The translations under genes and the position numbers were made by a program. From Pontibacter russatus (GTDB lineage: Bacteria > Bacteroidota > Bacteroidia > Cytophagales > Hymenobacteraceae): a stretch of 64,000 nt of DNA. The notes under the pieces were generated by a model that made no database searches, was not told the DNA's origin, and was given only the letters and a program-made list of their open reading frames with translations. Shown piece by piece: positions 42,516 to 51,325 of the stretch; position 1 is the stretch's first letter, and each line of letters begins with the position of its first letter. Where the stretch lies: NCBI RefSeq assembly GCF_009931655.1, contig NZ_CP047984.1, positions 186,001 through 250,000 on the forward strand, in the 5' to 3' direction.

Positions 42516-43466
42516 TTACAAACTTTCCAGCAGCCGCTTCAGCACAGCCTGTGCGGCGTAGGTGCGGTTATTAGCCTGCTCCAGCACCAGCGAGCTCGGA
42601 CCGTCCAGCACCTCGTCGCTGAGCTCCACGTTGCGGCGCACCGGCAGGCAGTGCATCACTTTGCCGTTGTTGGTGGCCTGCAGTTTCTCGTTTGTCAGCA
42701 TCCAGCCCTCGCCATCTGTCAGCACCTTGCCGTAATCGGTGTAGCTAGACCAGTTCTTGACATATATAAAATCGGCGTCCTGCAGCGCCTCCTGCTGGTT
42801 GGTGGTCACCTGCGCGTTTTGTGTAAACTCGTCCGCCAGCTCATATCCCTCCGGGTGCGTAATCACCAGGTCCACATCGGCCTCCCCCATCCACTCGGCA
42901 AACGAGTTGGCCACGCACTGCGGAATCGCTTTCACGTGCGGCGCCCAGGTCAGCACCACTTTTGGCCGCTTGCTGGCCGCTTTATTCTCGGTAATCGTAA
43001 TCAGGTCGGCGAAGCTCTGCAGCGGGTGGCGCGTGGCCGACTCCAGGCTCACCACCGGCACCTTGCAGTAGGAGATGAATTTATTCAACAAGTCTTCGCT
43101 GTAGTCCTCCTCGCGGTTCTGCAGTTTTGGGAAAGAGCGGATGCCGATGATGTCGCAGTACCGGCCCATCACGGCAGCGGCCTCTTTTATATGCTCCACG
43201 GTGCTGCCGTTCATCACGGCTCCTTCCTGCGTCTCCAGCGCCCAGCCTTCCTTGTCGAGGTTCATCACCATCACGTTCATGCCCAGGTTAGCGCCCGCAA
43301 TCTGCGTGCTCATGCGGGTGCGCAGGCTCGGGTTGAGGAAAAGCAAGCCGAGGACTTTGTTTTCCCCGAGGTGTTTATAGGCGTACGGATTCTGTTTCAG
43401 GTGCAGCGCCTCGTTCACAAAGTCATCGAGGTTGGCTACGTCCTGCACAGCTGTAAATTTTTTCAT
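42516..43466 (-). CDS. argF': N-acylornithine transcarbamylase (acetyl- or succinyl-)
   Basis: 316 residues. Carbamoylates N-acylornithine, replacing ordinary ornithine transcarbamylase. Carbamoyl-phosphate motif SLRTR is at 47-51 and HCLPVRRN near the C-terminus. The loop EGAVMNGSTVEHIKEA contains Val90 at the site that, from my memory of the family, is Pro in the Bacteroides succinyl enzyme and Glu in the Xanthomonas acetyl enzyme, so the acyl group cannot be inferred from it. The start codon overlaps the argD stop as TAATG, giving translational coupling. Confidence 0.93.
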   Translation of the reverse strand: MKKFTAVQDVANLDDFVNEALHLKQNPYAYKHLGENKVLGLLFLNPSLRTRMSTQIAGANLGMNVMVMNLDKEGWALETQEGAVMNGSTVEHIKEAAAVMGRYCDIIGIRSFPKLQNREEDYSEDLLNKFISYCKVPVVSLESATRHPLQSFADLITITENKAASKRPKVVLTWAPHVKAIPQCVANSFAEWMGEADVDLVITHPEGYELADEFTQNAQVTTNQQEALQDADFIYVKNWSSYTDYGKVLTDGEGWMLTNEKLQATNNGKVMHCLPVRRNVELSDEVLDGPSSLVLEQANNRTYAAQAVLKRLLESL

Positions 43467-44620
43467 TAGTTCGTTTGTATGGTGATGGTGTGTAAGATTG
43501 ACTCGAAAGCAGACAGAAAGGTGTCTACCTCGCGGGCGCCGATGCACAGGGGCGGCAACAGGCGCAGTGTGTTTTTATCAGAGGAGGAACCGGTGAAAAT
43601 ACCATGCTCCGCCAGCAGTTGCTTCCGGATGGGGGCACAGGGCTCTTCCAACTCCACTCCTATCATCAATCCCTCGCCACGCACCTCGCGCACGCCCGGC
43701 AACTGGCGCAACTCCTGTATCAGCCGGTTGCCCATGTGCTGCGCATTCTCCATCAGTTTCTCTTCTTCCATCACTTCCAGCACGGCAAGCGCCGCTACGC
43801 AGGCGAGGTAATTTCCGCCAAAGGTGGTGCCCAGCAGGCCATGCTTCGCCTCTATTTTAGGGTTAATGAGCACCCCGCCAATAGGGAAGCCATTGCCCAT
43901 GCCCTTGGCTATCGTAATCAGGTCGGGCTGGATGCCAGCGTGCTGGTGCGCGAAAAATTTGCCGGTGCGACCATAGCCTGTCTGTACTTCATCCAGAATC
44001 AGGAGCGCGCCTGCTTGCTCGCATCCGGCGGCAATCTCCTGCAGGAAGGCTTTCTCCGGCACATGCACGCCACCCACGCCCTGCATGCCTTCTATGATAA
44101 CGGCAGCCAGCTCCGGTCCGTGCGTTTGCAGCGATTCTTTAAAGGCGTTTATATCATTCAGCGGAAGAAAAACGACGTTGTCCGTCTCGTTGATGGGCGC
44201 CTGTATGGCAGGGTTGTCGGTAACGGCTACGGCTGCGGAGGTGCGTCCGTGGAAAGCGCCTTTGAACGCAATTACCTTTTTGCGACCGGTATGGAAGGAG
44301 GCCAGCTTCAGGGCGTTCTCGTTTGCCTCGGCACCAGAATTGCACAGGAACAGCTCGTAATCAGGATAGCCGCTCAGCCTTCCCAGCTTTTCGGCGAGTT
44401 CCTGCTGCAGCGGCATCTGCACCGAGTTGGAGTAAAAGCCGATGTCATAAAGCTGGCGGGCGATGCGCTTGAGGTAGTGCGGGTGGCTGTGGCCAATGGA
44501 TATGACGGCGTGGCCGCCATACAGGTCGAGGTAGCGCCGGCCGTTCTCGTCCCAAAGGTAGGCTCCTTTTGCCTTGACAGGGGCTATATCAAAAAGCGGA
44601 TAAACGTCGAAAAGATTCAT
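43466..44620 (-). CDS. argD: acylornithine aminotransferase
   Basis: 384 residues. PLP-dependent class III aminotransferase making N-acylornithine from N-acylglutamate semialdehyde. Motifs: GGHAVISIGHSHPHYLKRIARQL, FLCNSGAEANENALKLA, KVIAFKGAFHGRTSAAVAVT, the LILDEVQTGYGRTGKFFAHQ block and the PLP-lysine segment DLITIAKGMGNGFPIGG. The gene overlaps argF' by one base. The gap to argC is 85 bases. Confidence 0.96.
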   Translation of the reverse strand: MNLFDVYPLFDIAPVKAKGAYLWDENGRRYLDLYGGHAVISIGHSHPHYLKRIARQLYDIGFYSNSVQMPLQQELAEKLGRLSGYPDYELFLCNSGAEANENALKLASFHTGRKKVIAFKGAFHGRTSAAVAVTDNPAIQAPINETDNVVFLPLNDINAFKESLQTHGPELAAVIIEGMQGVGGVHVPEKAFLQEIAAGCEQAGALLILDEVQTGYGRTGKFFAHQHAGIQPDLITIAKGMGNGFPIGGVLINPKIEAKHGLLGTTFGGNYLACVAALAVLEVMEEEKLMENAQHMGNRLIQELRQLPGVREVRGEGLMIGVELEEPCAPIRKQLLAEHGIFTGSSSDKNTLRLLPPLCIGAREVDTFLSAFESILHTITIQTN

Positions 44621-44705
44621 TTCTCGTGTTTTAGAGGTAAGAAGTTAAACAGTAAAGGAAGTACTTGACGTACATGGCTTTGATTATTAAATTGTTGATT
44701 GCCCT

Positions 44706-45713
44706 TTAGAAGGCAGAGGCTTTCAAATTCAAGCCGGCTCTTTCGTCCAGTCCGAACAGCAGGTTCATGTTCTGCACCGCCTGCCCGGAAGCGCCTTTCA
44801 CCAGGTTATCGATCATACTGGTAATCACAAGCTGGTCACCTTGCTTCTCTATATATAAAAGGCACTTGTTCGTGTTCACGACCTGCTTCAGGTCGGGTGT
44901 GGTGGCGCTCACGGTTACAAAAGGGTGCGGCGCGTAATAGGTTTTATAGAGCTCGACCGCTTCGCTCTGGCTGAGGCTGCAGCGGGTATAGGACGTACAC
45001 AGGATGCCACGCGTAAAAGGCCCGCGGTAAGGAACGAAATGAATGGCGGGCACCTCTGTCTCCTGCAGGCTCTGCAAAGTGCGGCCCAGTTCGCGCAGAT
45101 GCTGGTGGTTCAGCACCTTGTAGTTCGAGATGTTGCTGCTGCGCCAGCTGTAGTGCGAGGTGGGGCTCAGGCTCTGGCCAGCGCCGGTGCTGCCGGTGAT
45201 ACCGCTTACGTGTACTTCTTCTGTTAGCATACCTTCCGCGGCGAGCGGGAGCAGCGCCAACTGGATGGCTGTGGCGAAGCAGCCAGGGTTGGCAACATTC
45301 TGCGCCTCCCGTATCGCCTCGCGCTGCAGTTCGGGCAAGCCATATATAAAAGTGCGGCCAGCTGCCGTCACAGCATTCTCCTTAGTGCCTTCGTTCCAGC
45401 GGAAGTCCTGGCTCAGGTCAATTACTTTTACCTGCTCTGGGATGGCGTTGGCCTCCAAAAAATGTTTGGCGTCGCCGTGGCCCACGCAAAGGAAAAGCAC
45501 ATCCACCTCTGGCTGCAACTCGCCCGAGAAGTCCATTTCTGTGTCTCCCTGCAAATCCCGGTGTACTTCATATACCGGCTTCCCGGCCTGGCTGTTGCTC
45601 TGTACGAAAGCGATGTCGACGTTGGGGTGGTGCAGGAGCAGGCGCAGCATCTCACCGCCTGTGTAGCCCGCTCCGCCCACAATGCCTGCCTTTATCTTTA
45701 CTTCGCTGCCCAT
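44706..45713 (-). CDS. argC: N-acetyl-gamma-glutamyl-phosphate reductase
   Basis: 335 residues. NADPH-dependent reduction of acylglutamyl phosphate to the semialdehyde. The Rossmann motif GIVGGAGYTGGEMLRLLL and the catalytic-Cys segment NVANPGCFATAIQLAL are present; the C-terminal domain has HFVPYRGPFTRGILCTSY. The start overlaps argG by 16 bases, supporting tight coupling. Confidence 0.97.
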   Translation of the reverse strand: MGSEVKIKAGIVGGAGYTGGEMLRLLLHHPNVDIAFVQSNSQAGKPVYEVHRDLQGDTEMDFSGELQPEVDVLFLCVGHGDAKHFLEANAIPEQVKVIDLSQDFRWNEGTKENAVTAAGRTFIYGLPELQREAIREAQNVANPGCFATAIQLALLPLAAEGMLTEEVHVSGITGSTGAGQSLSPTSHYSWRSSNISNYKVLNHQHLRELGRTLQSLQETEVPAIHFVPYRGPFTRGILCTSYTRCSLSQSEAVELYKTYYAPHPFVTVSATTPDLKQVVNTNKCLLYIEKQGDQLVITSMIDNLVKGASGQAVQNMNLLFGLDERAGLNLKASAF

Positions 45714-46903
45714 TCCGTGTCGCTGTTTATGCTGTGGTACATCTTGGTCTGGTTGCCGAAAATCTTGGCAAATCCCTTTACATCGTCCGAGGTCCAGGCG
45801 CGGTTCATTTCGCCGTAGGTACCGAACTTGTTGCTCATCAGGTCATGCGCGCTCTCAATGCCCTCTATCTGGAAACGGTACGGTGCCAGCAGCACATATA
45901 CTTTACCGGTCACGTGCTGCTGCGTGCTTTGCAGGAAGGCTTCTATGTCGCGCATGGTCGGGTCGAGCAACTGCCCTTCGTGCAGCCAGTTGCCGTACCA
46001 CACCGACAGCTGATCTTTCCAGTACAATTGCCATTTCGTGAGCACATGCTTCTCTAAGGTATGGTGGGCTTTGATGATGACCATCGGGGCCGCAGCCTCA
46101 AAACCTACCCTGCCTTTGATGCCTATGATGGTATCGCCGACGTGGATATCGCGGCCGATGGCAAAAGGCGCGGCCAGTTCCTGCAGGTGCTGGATGGCCT
46201 GCACCGGGTGCCCGAATGTCTGGTCATTCACGCCCACCAACTCGCCCTTCTCGAAGTGCAGGGTGACGCGCTCCGGCTGTTGCTTGCTCAGTTGTGTCGG
46301 GTAGGCCTCTTCAGGCAAAGGCAGGTGCGAGGTGAGTGTTTCCTTTCCGCCCACCGAGGTGCCCCATATCCCTTTGTTGATGGAGTACTGCGCCTTTTTG
46401 AAGTCCATCTCCACCCCATTTTCCTTCAGGTATTCGATCTCCTCCTCGCGTGAGAGTTTTTTGTCACGGATGGGCGTAATGATCTCTACCTCCGGGATGA
46501 TGGCCTGGAAAATCATATCGAAGCGCACCTGGTCGTTCCCGGCGCCGGTGCTGCCGTGGGCTACGTAATCAGCCCCGATGGTTTTAGCGTAGTTGGCGAT
46601 GGCGAGTGCCTGCGTCACGCGCTCCGCACTCACGGATAGCGGGTATACGTTGTTTTTCAGCACGTTGCCATATATCAGGTAGCGGATGCAGCTGTTGTAG
46701 AAGTTCTCAGTTTCGTTCAGGTGCGTGTGCTCTTTTGCCCCCATGGCATACGCCCGGCGCTCCACATCCTGAAGCTCCTCCTCCGAAAAGCCGCCGGTGT
46801 CTACTATGGCGGTATAAACTTCCAGGCCCAGTTCGCGGGAAAGGTATATGGCGCAGTACGAGGTGTCTAATCCGCCGCTAAAGGCTAAAACTACTTTTTT
46901 CAT
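45698..46903 (-). CDS. argG: argininosuccinate synthase
   Basis: 401 residues. ATP-dependent condensation of citrulline and aspartate. The N-terminal P-loop-like motif is LAFSGGLDTSYCAIYLSRE; AHGSTGAGNDQVRFD and the later IWGTSVGGKETLTSHLP follow. The presence of argG and argH together shows the operon makes arginine de novo through citrulline. It follows the GNAT gene by 27 bases. Confidence 0.97.
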   Translation of the reverse strand: MKKVVLAFSGGLDTSYCAIYLSRELGLEVYTAIVDTGGFSEEELQDVERRAYAMGAKEHTHLNETENFYNSCIRYLIYGNVLKNNVYPLSVSAERVTQALAIANYAKTIGADYVAHGSTGAGNDQVRFDMIFQAIIPEVEIITPIRDKKLSREEEIEYLKENGVEMDFKKAQYSINKGIWGTSVGGKETLTSHLPLPEEAYPTQLSKQQPERVTLHFEKGELVGVNDQTFGHPVQAIQHLQELAAPFAIGRDIHVGDTIIGIKGRVGFEAAAPMVIIKAHHTLEKHVLTKWQLYWKDQLSVWYGNWLHEGQLLDPTMRDIEAFLQSTQQHVTGKVYVLLAPYRFQIEGIESAHDLMSNKFGTYGEMNRAWTSDDVKGFAKIFGNQTKMYHSINSDTEWAAK

Positions 46904-46930
46904 TGTTTCTATTTTCTGGTCACTGGCTGC

Positions 46931-47611
46931 TTAGGCCGCCGACATGTTAGTGTTTTTGTCTTCTGAATTTTGGTTCTGGCGCTGGCGGTGGCGTGTCCAG
47001 CGCTCCTGCACGCTGCTCGCCTTGGGCTGCGCCTGCTTCTCCACCACTGGCAGCGGCAGATAGTTTTCGTCCTTGGCCGGATCGTACAGCATGGCGGTGC
47101 AGAGGCAGTTCGTTCTGTTTTTGCTCTGCAGAATCTCAAAGTTGACGCAGCTGCGGCAGCCTTTCCAGAATTCCTCGTCATCCGTCAGTTCGGAGTAGGT
47201 AACCGGCTTATAGCCCAGGCTGGAGTTGATGCGCATGACGGCCAGGGCCGTCGTCAGCCCAAAAATCTTCGCATCGGGGTACTTGGTGCGCGACAGCTCG
47301 AATATCTTACTTTTGATCTGCCGGGCCAGGCCGCTCTTCCGCAGGTCAGGCGCAACGATAAGGCCGGAGTTGGCCACGTACTTGCCGTGTCCCCAGGTCT
47401 CGATGTAGCAAAAACCCGCCCAGCGCCCATCCCGGTGCAGGGCAATCACCGCTTTGCCTTCCAGCATCTTCTGGGCGATGTAGTCAGGGGAGCGCTTGGC
47501 AATGCCAGTGCCTCTGGCCTTCGCCGATTCCTCCATCTCAGTGCAGATCTGCTGTGCGTAGATGATGTGTTGCTCTCCGGCAACGGTAACAATGAATTCG
47601 GATTGATTCAT
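46931..47611 (-). CDS. GNAT-family N-acetyltransferase, probable acylglutamate synthase candidate
   Basis: 226 residues. The GNAT core is about residues 50-150: KAVIALHRDGRWAGFCYIETWG, then the acetyl-CoA loop APDLRKSGLARQIKSKIFELS, and the conserved hydrophobic part ALAVMRINSSLGYKP. The C-terminus contains Cys pairs (FWKGCRSCVNFEIL and NRTNCLCTAML) and a basic tail. As first gene of an arginine operon with no argA or argJ nearby, it is a strong candidate for the first, N-acylglutamate-forming step. That role is inferred from position. Confidence 0.88.
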   Translation of the reverse strand: MNQSEFIVTVAGEQHIIYAQQICTEMEESAKARGTGIAKRSPDYIAQKMLEGKAVIALHRDGRWAGFCYIETWGHGKYVANSGLIVAPDLRKSGLARQIKSKIFELSRTKYPDAKIFGLTTALAVMRINSSLGYKPVTYSELTDDEEFWKGCRSCVNFEILQSKNRTNCLCTAMLYDPAKDENYLPLPVVEKQAQPKASSVQERWTRHRQRQNQNSEDKNTNMSAA

Positions 47612-47880
47612 TTTAAATATATATTCCTCTGTGCTCCCGCACAGTGTAAAATGAAAAACTTAAAAGGATGCAGCCCACATGCACAAAGTAGCTTTGTGCT
47701 TAGGTGTTTCGGCTTTTACAGGAAGATTATGGGGAGTGTGACCACCACATAGGCGGCCGGGAAAAATGCCGGCCTAGGGCCTGGAGCGGACCACGGGTGA
47801 GATGGCCCCAAAAACTACCCCTCCGGGAAGGGTAGAAAAAGTCGCACGCTTCTGGATAGAAGAGTGTTTTATCATATTGG
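47612..47880 (-). promoter_or_regulatory. structured untranslated leader of the arginine operon (candidate)
   Basis: About 270 bases upstream of the GNAT gene, GC-rich against an A/T-rich region further upstream. Three hairpins can be drawn: a 10-base stem at 47815-47824/47826-47835 (one mismatch), followed on the minus strand by TAGTTTTTGG; a stem built on GGCCGG/CCGGCC at 47755-47774; and a perfect 8-base stem GCACAAAG/CTTTGTGC at 47681-47699. The first with its T-run looks like a leader terminator. No known riboswitch consensus was recognised. Confidence 0.45.
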
Positions 47881-48182
47881 ATGATAAATGCGCCTTTTTT
47901 TGCATTGCTTTAGTAGATTGTTAATAAAAAGGTATGGTTCTTATACCCATATGAACAGTACAAATGTTTCACATTATTTTTTTTATTAACAAATAAACCG
48001 TCAAAAATTATCCAAAAAAATAGAAAACTGCTTTTTCTCAGGCCAAGCTGCTGCCAATATCGCATTTGTCGCAGGTGATGGCTTTGTTTTCTGCTGCCCG
48101 GCTGCATCCCAATCTGCGGCAAAAAATATATCTTGCCACTTAATCAGGTTAAATCCGGCAGCAAGAACAATTTTCTATAACC
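47881..48182. other. A/T-rich stretch upstream of the arginine leader
   Basis: 302 bases with long A/T runs and no coding frame. It likely contains divergent promoters for the arginine operon and for the small membrane protein at 48183. An 18-base word at 47949-47966 recurs at 55651-55668. Confidence 0.5.
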
Positions 48183-48473
48183 ATGCCAAAATTTACACCC
48201 AAAGTCATCATCGGATTATTTTTCTCAGCGGTTGGACTGGCGACGCTCCTCCTGCTGCGCCAGCCCCTGACGGCAGCGGCATGGCTGAGCTTTGGGAACG
48301 GCCTTGTGCTGATGGACTTGAAGTTTACCGGGACCGACGCGAAAGGTAAAATCTTCCTGAAGCCTGTTCCCGCCATTAGGTTATATGTGGCCGCGTTTCT
48401 GATACTGCTGGCTGTGCTGCTCCTGGCGCTGCAGATGTACCTCGATTTTCAGAAGTCAGACGCTGCGCCATAA
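48183..48473 (+). CDS. small two-helix membrane protein, unknown
   Basis: 96 residues with an N-terminal hydrophobic segment (VIIGLFFSAVGLATLLLL), a second shorter one, and a strong helix near the C-terminus (LYVAAFLILLAVLLLALQMYL). No family motif is recognised. The start is ATG at 48183. It stands between the arginine operon and the retropepsin gene, and no operon partners are obvious. Confidence 0.7.
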   Translation: MPKFTPKVIIGLFFSAVGLATLLLLRQPLTAAAWLSFGNGLVLMDLKFTGTDAKGKIFLKPVPAIRLYVAAFLILLAVLLLALQMYLDFQKSDAAP

Positions 48474-48523
48474 AGGCTAAGTGATATAGCATGTTATATA
48501 TGCCCTGTGCCGCCAGCCCACTT

Positions 48524-49780
48524 TTATATACGGCTTTCCAGCACCAGGTCCACATCCAGAATCTCAGCTTCGCGGCGCAGGCGCAGGCGCAACTTGCGGC
48601 CGGGCTTGCTCTCCAGCAGTTGCAGCAGTTCCGACAGCTTTATTTCAGTGCAATTGCGGCCGTTCACGTGCAGCAGTTGGTCGCCGGGTTCCAGGCCCCC
48701 GAGCTTCGCCGGTGAGTCCTCCACCACGTTCGATACGATATATAAATTAGTGCCCGGCAGCGGCGTGGTTACCTCAAAGCCCGCCATGTTGTAGTGGAAG
48801 GGTTCCCGAAAGCGCCTGTTCGGGAGCATGATGAGCCGGTTGTGCGGGTAATCAAATATAACCGTGAAGCGCGACAGGATATCCGAACCCAGGTTGCCGT
48901 TGCGGTTGGCGATGTTCAGCGCCAGTTTGATCGATTCCTCGTCCGGGTAAGCTGCAGTGAGGTCCTCCAGTTCGTACTTGCCGAGAGAGAACGCATCCAG
49001 GCGCCCGATCTGCCCGTTGATGTCGCCGCTCAGCCCTGTGCCCAGGTAAGCCTTCATCACCTTGGGGGGCAGCATCAGGCGCTCGTCGGAGGGCAGGTAA
49101 AGCGAGATGCTGTTGCTGGCGCCCGTGTCCACCACCAGTTTCACCTTTACCGTGTCACCATTGTGCTGTCGTACTTCGCCGTACACATAGGGTTTGGTGC
49201 CCTCTATATACAGCGGGTATTCTTCTGCCCTGCGTTTCTTTTTGACTTCCTCGTCGGGCCTGTAAAGGGTGATGACCTTGCTGCTGTAGTTAATCTTGAC
49301 GATAAAATTCTTGAAGATGTCGAACCCGATGATTCCGTGAACGGGCATGCCCATGCGCGTGGATAGGTTGAAGACATCCTCCATCAGCACATACACCAGG
49401 TTGTTTGTGCCCCTGATGCCAGGCATGTGCAGGTTATTTCCCTTCGACTGGTACGCCTCTATCGAATGCCCTTCGCCCAGCCCCCGGACACTGATCTTGT
49501 TCACGTCGTTCAGGTCGAGCGAATCAGAGAAGAAGAGATGGGTGATCAGGATGTTTTTCACACCGGAGTCCAGGATGAAGTTGAGCGGCTGTGAGCTGTT
49601 AATCCGGACCGGGAGGATAATCAGGTTATGGACGAATTTGAAGGGAATCTTGACGCTCTTGTGATTGGTCGTGAAAAAGACTGTGTCGCTGCCTGAAACA
49701 GGTTGTACCTGTGCCTGTGCCACTGCCGGCAGCAACAAAAGGGACAGCACTATCAGTGTGATGAAAGAGGCTCGTGTCAT
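48524..49780 (-). CDS. retropepsin-like aspartyl protease with PDZ domain
   Basis: 418 residues, signal peptide MTRASFITLIVLSLLLLPAVAQAQ. Two retropepsin lobes can be seen: lobe 1 has FILDSGVKN, with DSG in place of DTG, and lobe 2 has VVDTGASNS with DTG, followed by the flap-like GTGLSG. The C-terminal PDZ domain (about 345-418) contains SPAKLGGLEPGDQLLHVNG. It is exported, and would act in the periplasm. Such proteins in Bacteroidota are poorly characterised. Confidence 0.9.
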   Translation of the reverse strand: MTRASFITLIVLSLLLLPAVAQAQVQPVSGSDTVFFTTNHKSVKIPFKFVHNLIILPVRINSSQPLNFILDSGVKNILITHLFFSDSLDLNDVNKISVRGLGEGHSIEAYQSKGNNLHMPGIRGTNNLVYVLMEDVFNLSTRMGMPVHGIIGFDIFKNFIVKINYSSKVITLYRPDEEVKKKRRAEEYPLYIEGTKPYVYGEVRQHNGDTVKVKLVVDTGASNSISLYLPSDERLMLPPKVMKAYLGTGLSGDINGQIGRLDAFSLGKYELEDLTAAYPDEESIKLALNIANRNGNLGSDILSRFTVIFDYPHNRLIMLPNRRFREPFHYNMAGFEVTTPLPGTNLYIVSNVVEDSPAKLGGLEPGDQLLHVNGRNCTEIKLSELLQLLESKPGRKLRLRLRREAEILDVDLVLESRI

Positions 49781-49935
49781 ACCCTGTTCGTAAAAGGGTG
49801 GTACAATATCAGCGCATTATATTTACATACGAAAAACCATGTCTAAATATCTATCTTTCAATCAGTTATTGGTAATATTTTTTTTAACGAAACGCTGTTT
49901 TAACATTGGTGGGTTTCAGGCAGCAGAAAAGGGGT

Positions 49936-51276
49936 TTATCCTTTTCTCTTTTTCCGGACCGATGCCACAGCTGACAGGCTCCGCCCCTTTTCGCGGCCAA
50001 AGAAGAGGAATTTAGGACTGCCGATAACCTGCGCACCATATATGCCGGAATGGCCGGAGAAAAGGTAGGCCGTAACGCAGGCCAGTGCCATATAGACGCT
50101 GCTCTCGGCACCGAATAGCTCGGTGGCCATGATGGTGCAGGTAAGGGGGGTGTTGGTGGCGCCTGAAAACACCGCCACGAAGCCCATGCCCGCCAGCAGG
50201 GCTATCGGGAGCGGCACCACAACAGACAACGCGCTGCCCAGCGTGGCGCCGGTGAAGAATAGCGGCGTCACCTCCCCTCCCTTGAAGCCCGCCCCCAGCG
50301 TGAAGGCTGTCAGCAGCACCTTCACGAAGGCCGCGTACCACGGCTGCGCCTGCTCAAACGACTGCAGAATGGTGGGGATGCCGAGGCCAATGTATTTCGT
50401 GGTGCCCATGGCCCACACCGCTGCGGCTATTACGGTGCCGCCCAGCAGCGGCCGGAGCGGCGCCCAGGCGATGTGCGCTTTGAACTGCGACGTAAAAAAA
50501 AGAGTGGACTTGGCGAAGAACATCCCGGTGAGACCAAAAGCCGCCCCCAGCAGCAGGGTATAACCGATGCCGGCAAGCGTGACCTCCGGGACATAGGGAA
50601 TGGCGTAGTGGGTGTGGCTTACCCCCCAGGCCAGGCAGGTATAATCGGCAATGACGGCGGCCAGGAAACTGGGGAGCAGCGCCTCGTAGCGCAGCCTGCC
50701 CAATATAAACACCTCCAGCCCGAAAACGGCGCCTGCCAGCGGCGTGCCGAAAAGCGAGGCGAACCCGGCGCTAATTCCGGAGATGATCAGCACTTTGCGG
50801 TCGCGGGGGCGCAGGCGGAAAATACGCGTGAACTGATCGGCGATGCTGCCGCCCATCTGCATGGCCGTGCCCTCCCGCCCTGCCGAGCCGCCCAGCAGGT
50901 GCGTGACCAGCGTACCCAGCAGCACGAGCGGGGCCATCCGGAAAGGCAAAACCTCCCGTGGCCGCTGAATCTCCTCCAGCAACAGGTTATTGCCTTTGGC
51001 GGCACGCTGTCCATAGTAATGGTAAAGCAGACCCACCGCTAAACCACCGAGTGGCAGCAGCCATAGAATCCCTATATGGGCCTCCCTATAGTCGGTCACC
51101 CAGTCGAGCGCCACCAGAAAGAAGGCGGATGCGCTGCCAGCCGACACGCCCACCAGCAGGCAGATAACCAGCCACTTCAGCAGGTAAAGGGCGGCTGTTG
51201 CCTGCTCACCGGCAGAAAGCGCCTTGCTTGCAAATCTTTTGAGGAGGGAAGGCTGGGAGTAGGCTCGTTTTTTCAT
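49936..51276 (-). CDS. CLC-F type fluoride/proton antiporter
   Basis: 446 residues of the CLC fold. At the positions of the classical GSGIP and GREGP motifs it has GNNLL (95-99) and GREGT (133-137), the hallmarks of the CLC-F subclass that exports fluoride in exchange for protons. The later signature GAGFKGGEVTPLFF fits. I start at ATG 51276 because the frame further upstream is the riboswitch, not protein. Regulation: a fluoride riboswitch starts 50 bases upstream. The C-terminus (SLSAVASVRKKRKG) is basic. Inner membrane. Confidence 0.92.
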   Translation of the reverse strand: MKKRAYSQPSLLKRFASKALSAGEQATAALYLLKWLVICLLVGVSAGSASAFFLVALDWVTDYREAHIGILWLLPLGGLAVGLLYHYYGQRAAKGNNLLLEEIQRPREVLPFRMAPLVLLGTLVTHLLGGSAGREGTAMQMGGSIADQFTRIFRLRPRDRKVLIISGISAGFASLFGTPLAGAVFGLEVFILGRLRYEALLPSFLAAVIADYTCLAWGVSHTHYAIPYVPEVTLAGIGYTLLLGAAFGLTGMFFAKSTLFFTSQFKAHIAWAPLRPLLGGTVIAAAVWAMGTTKYIGLGIPTILQSFEQAQPWYAAFVKVLLTAFTLGAGFKGGEVTPLFFTGATLGSALSVVVPLPIALLAGMGFVAVFSGATNTPLTCTIMATELFGAESSVYMALACVTAYLFSGHSGIYGAQVIGSPKFLFFGREKGRSLSAVASVRKKRKG

Positions 51277-51325
51277 ATGCTGCTGACGACAAATATACAA
51301 TAATGGCAAAGCAATGCTTGCCAGT

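Noticed and set aside
42180..43469. 429-residue open frame antisense to argB and argF'
   Set aside because: Opposite strand has complete, motif-bearing arginine genes; this frame has shadow composition.
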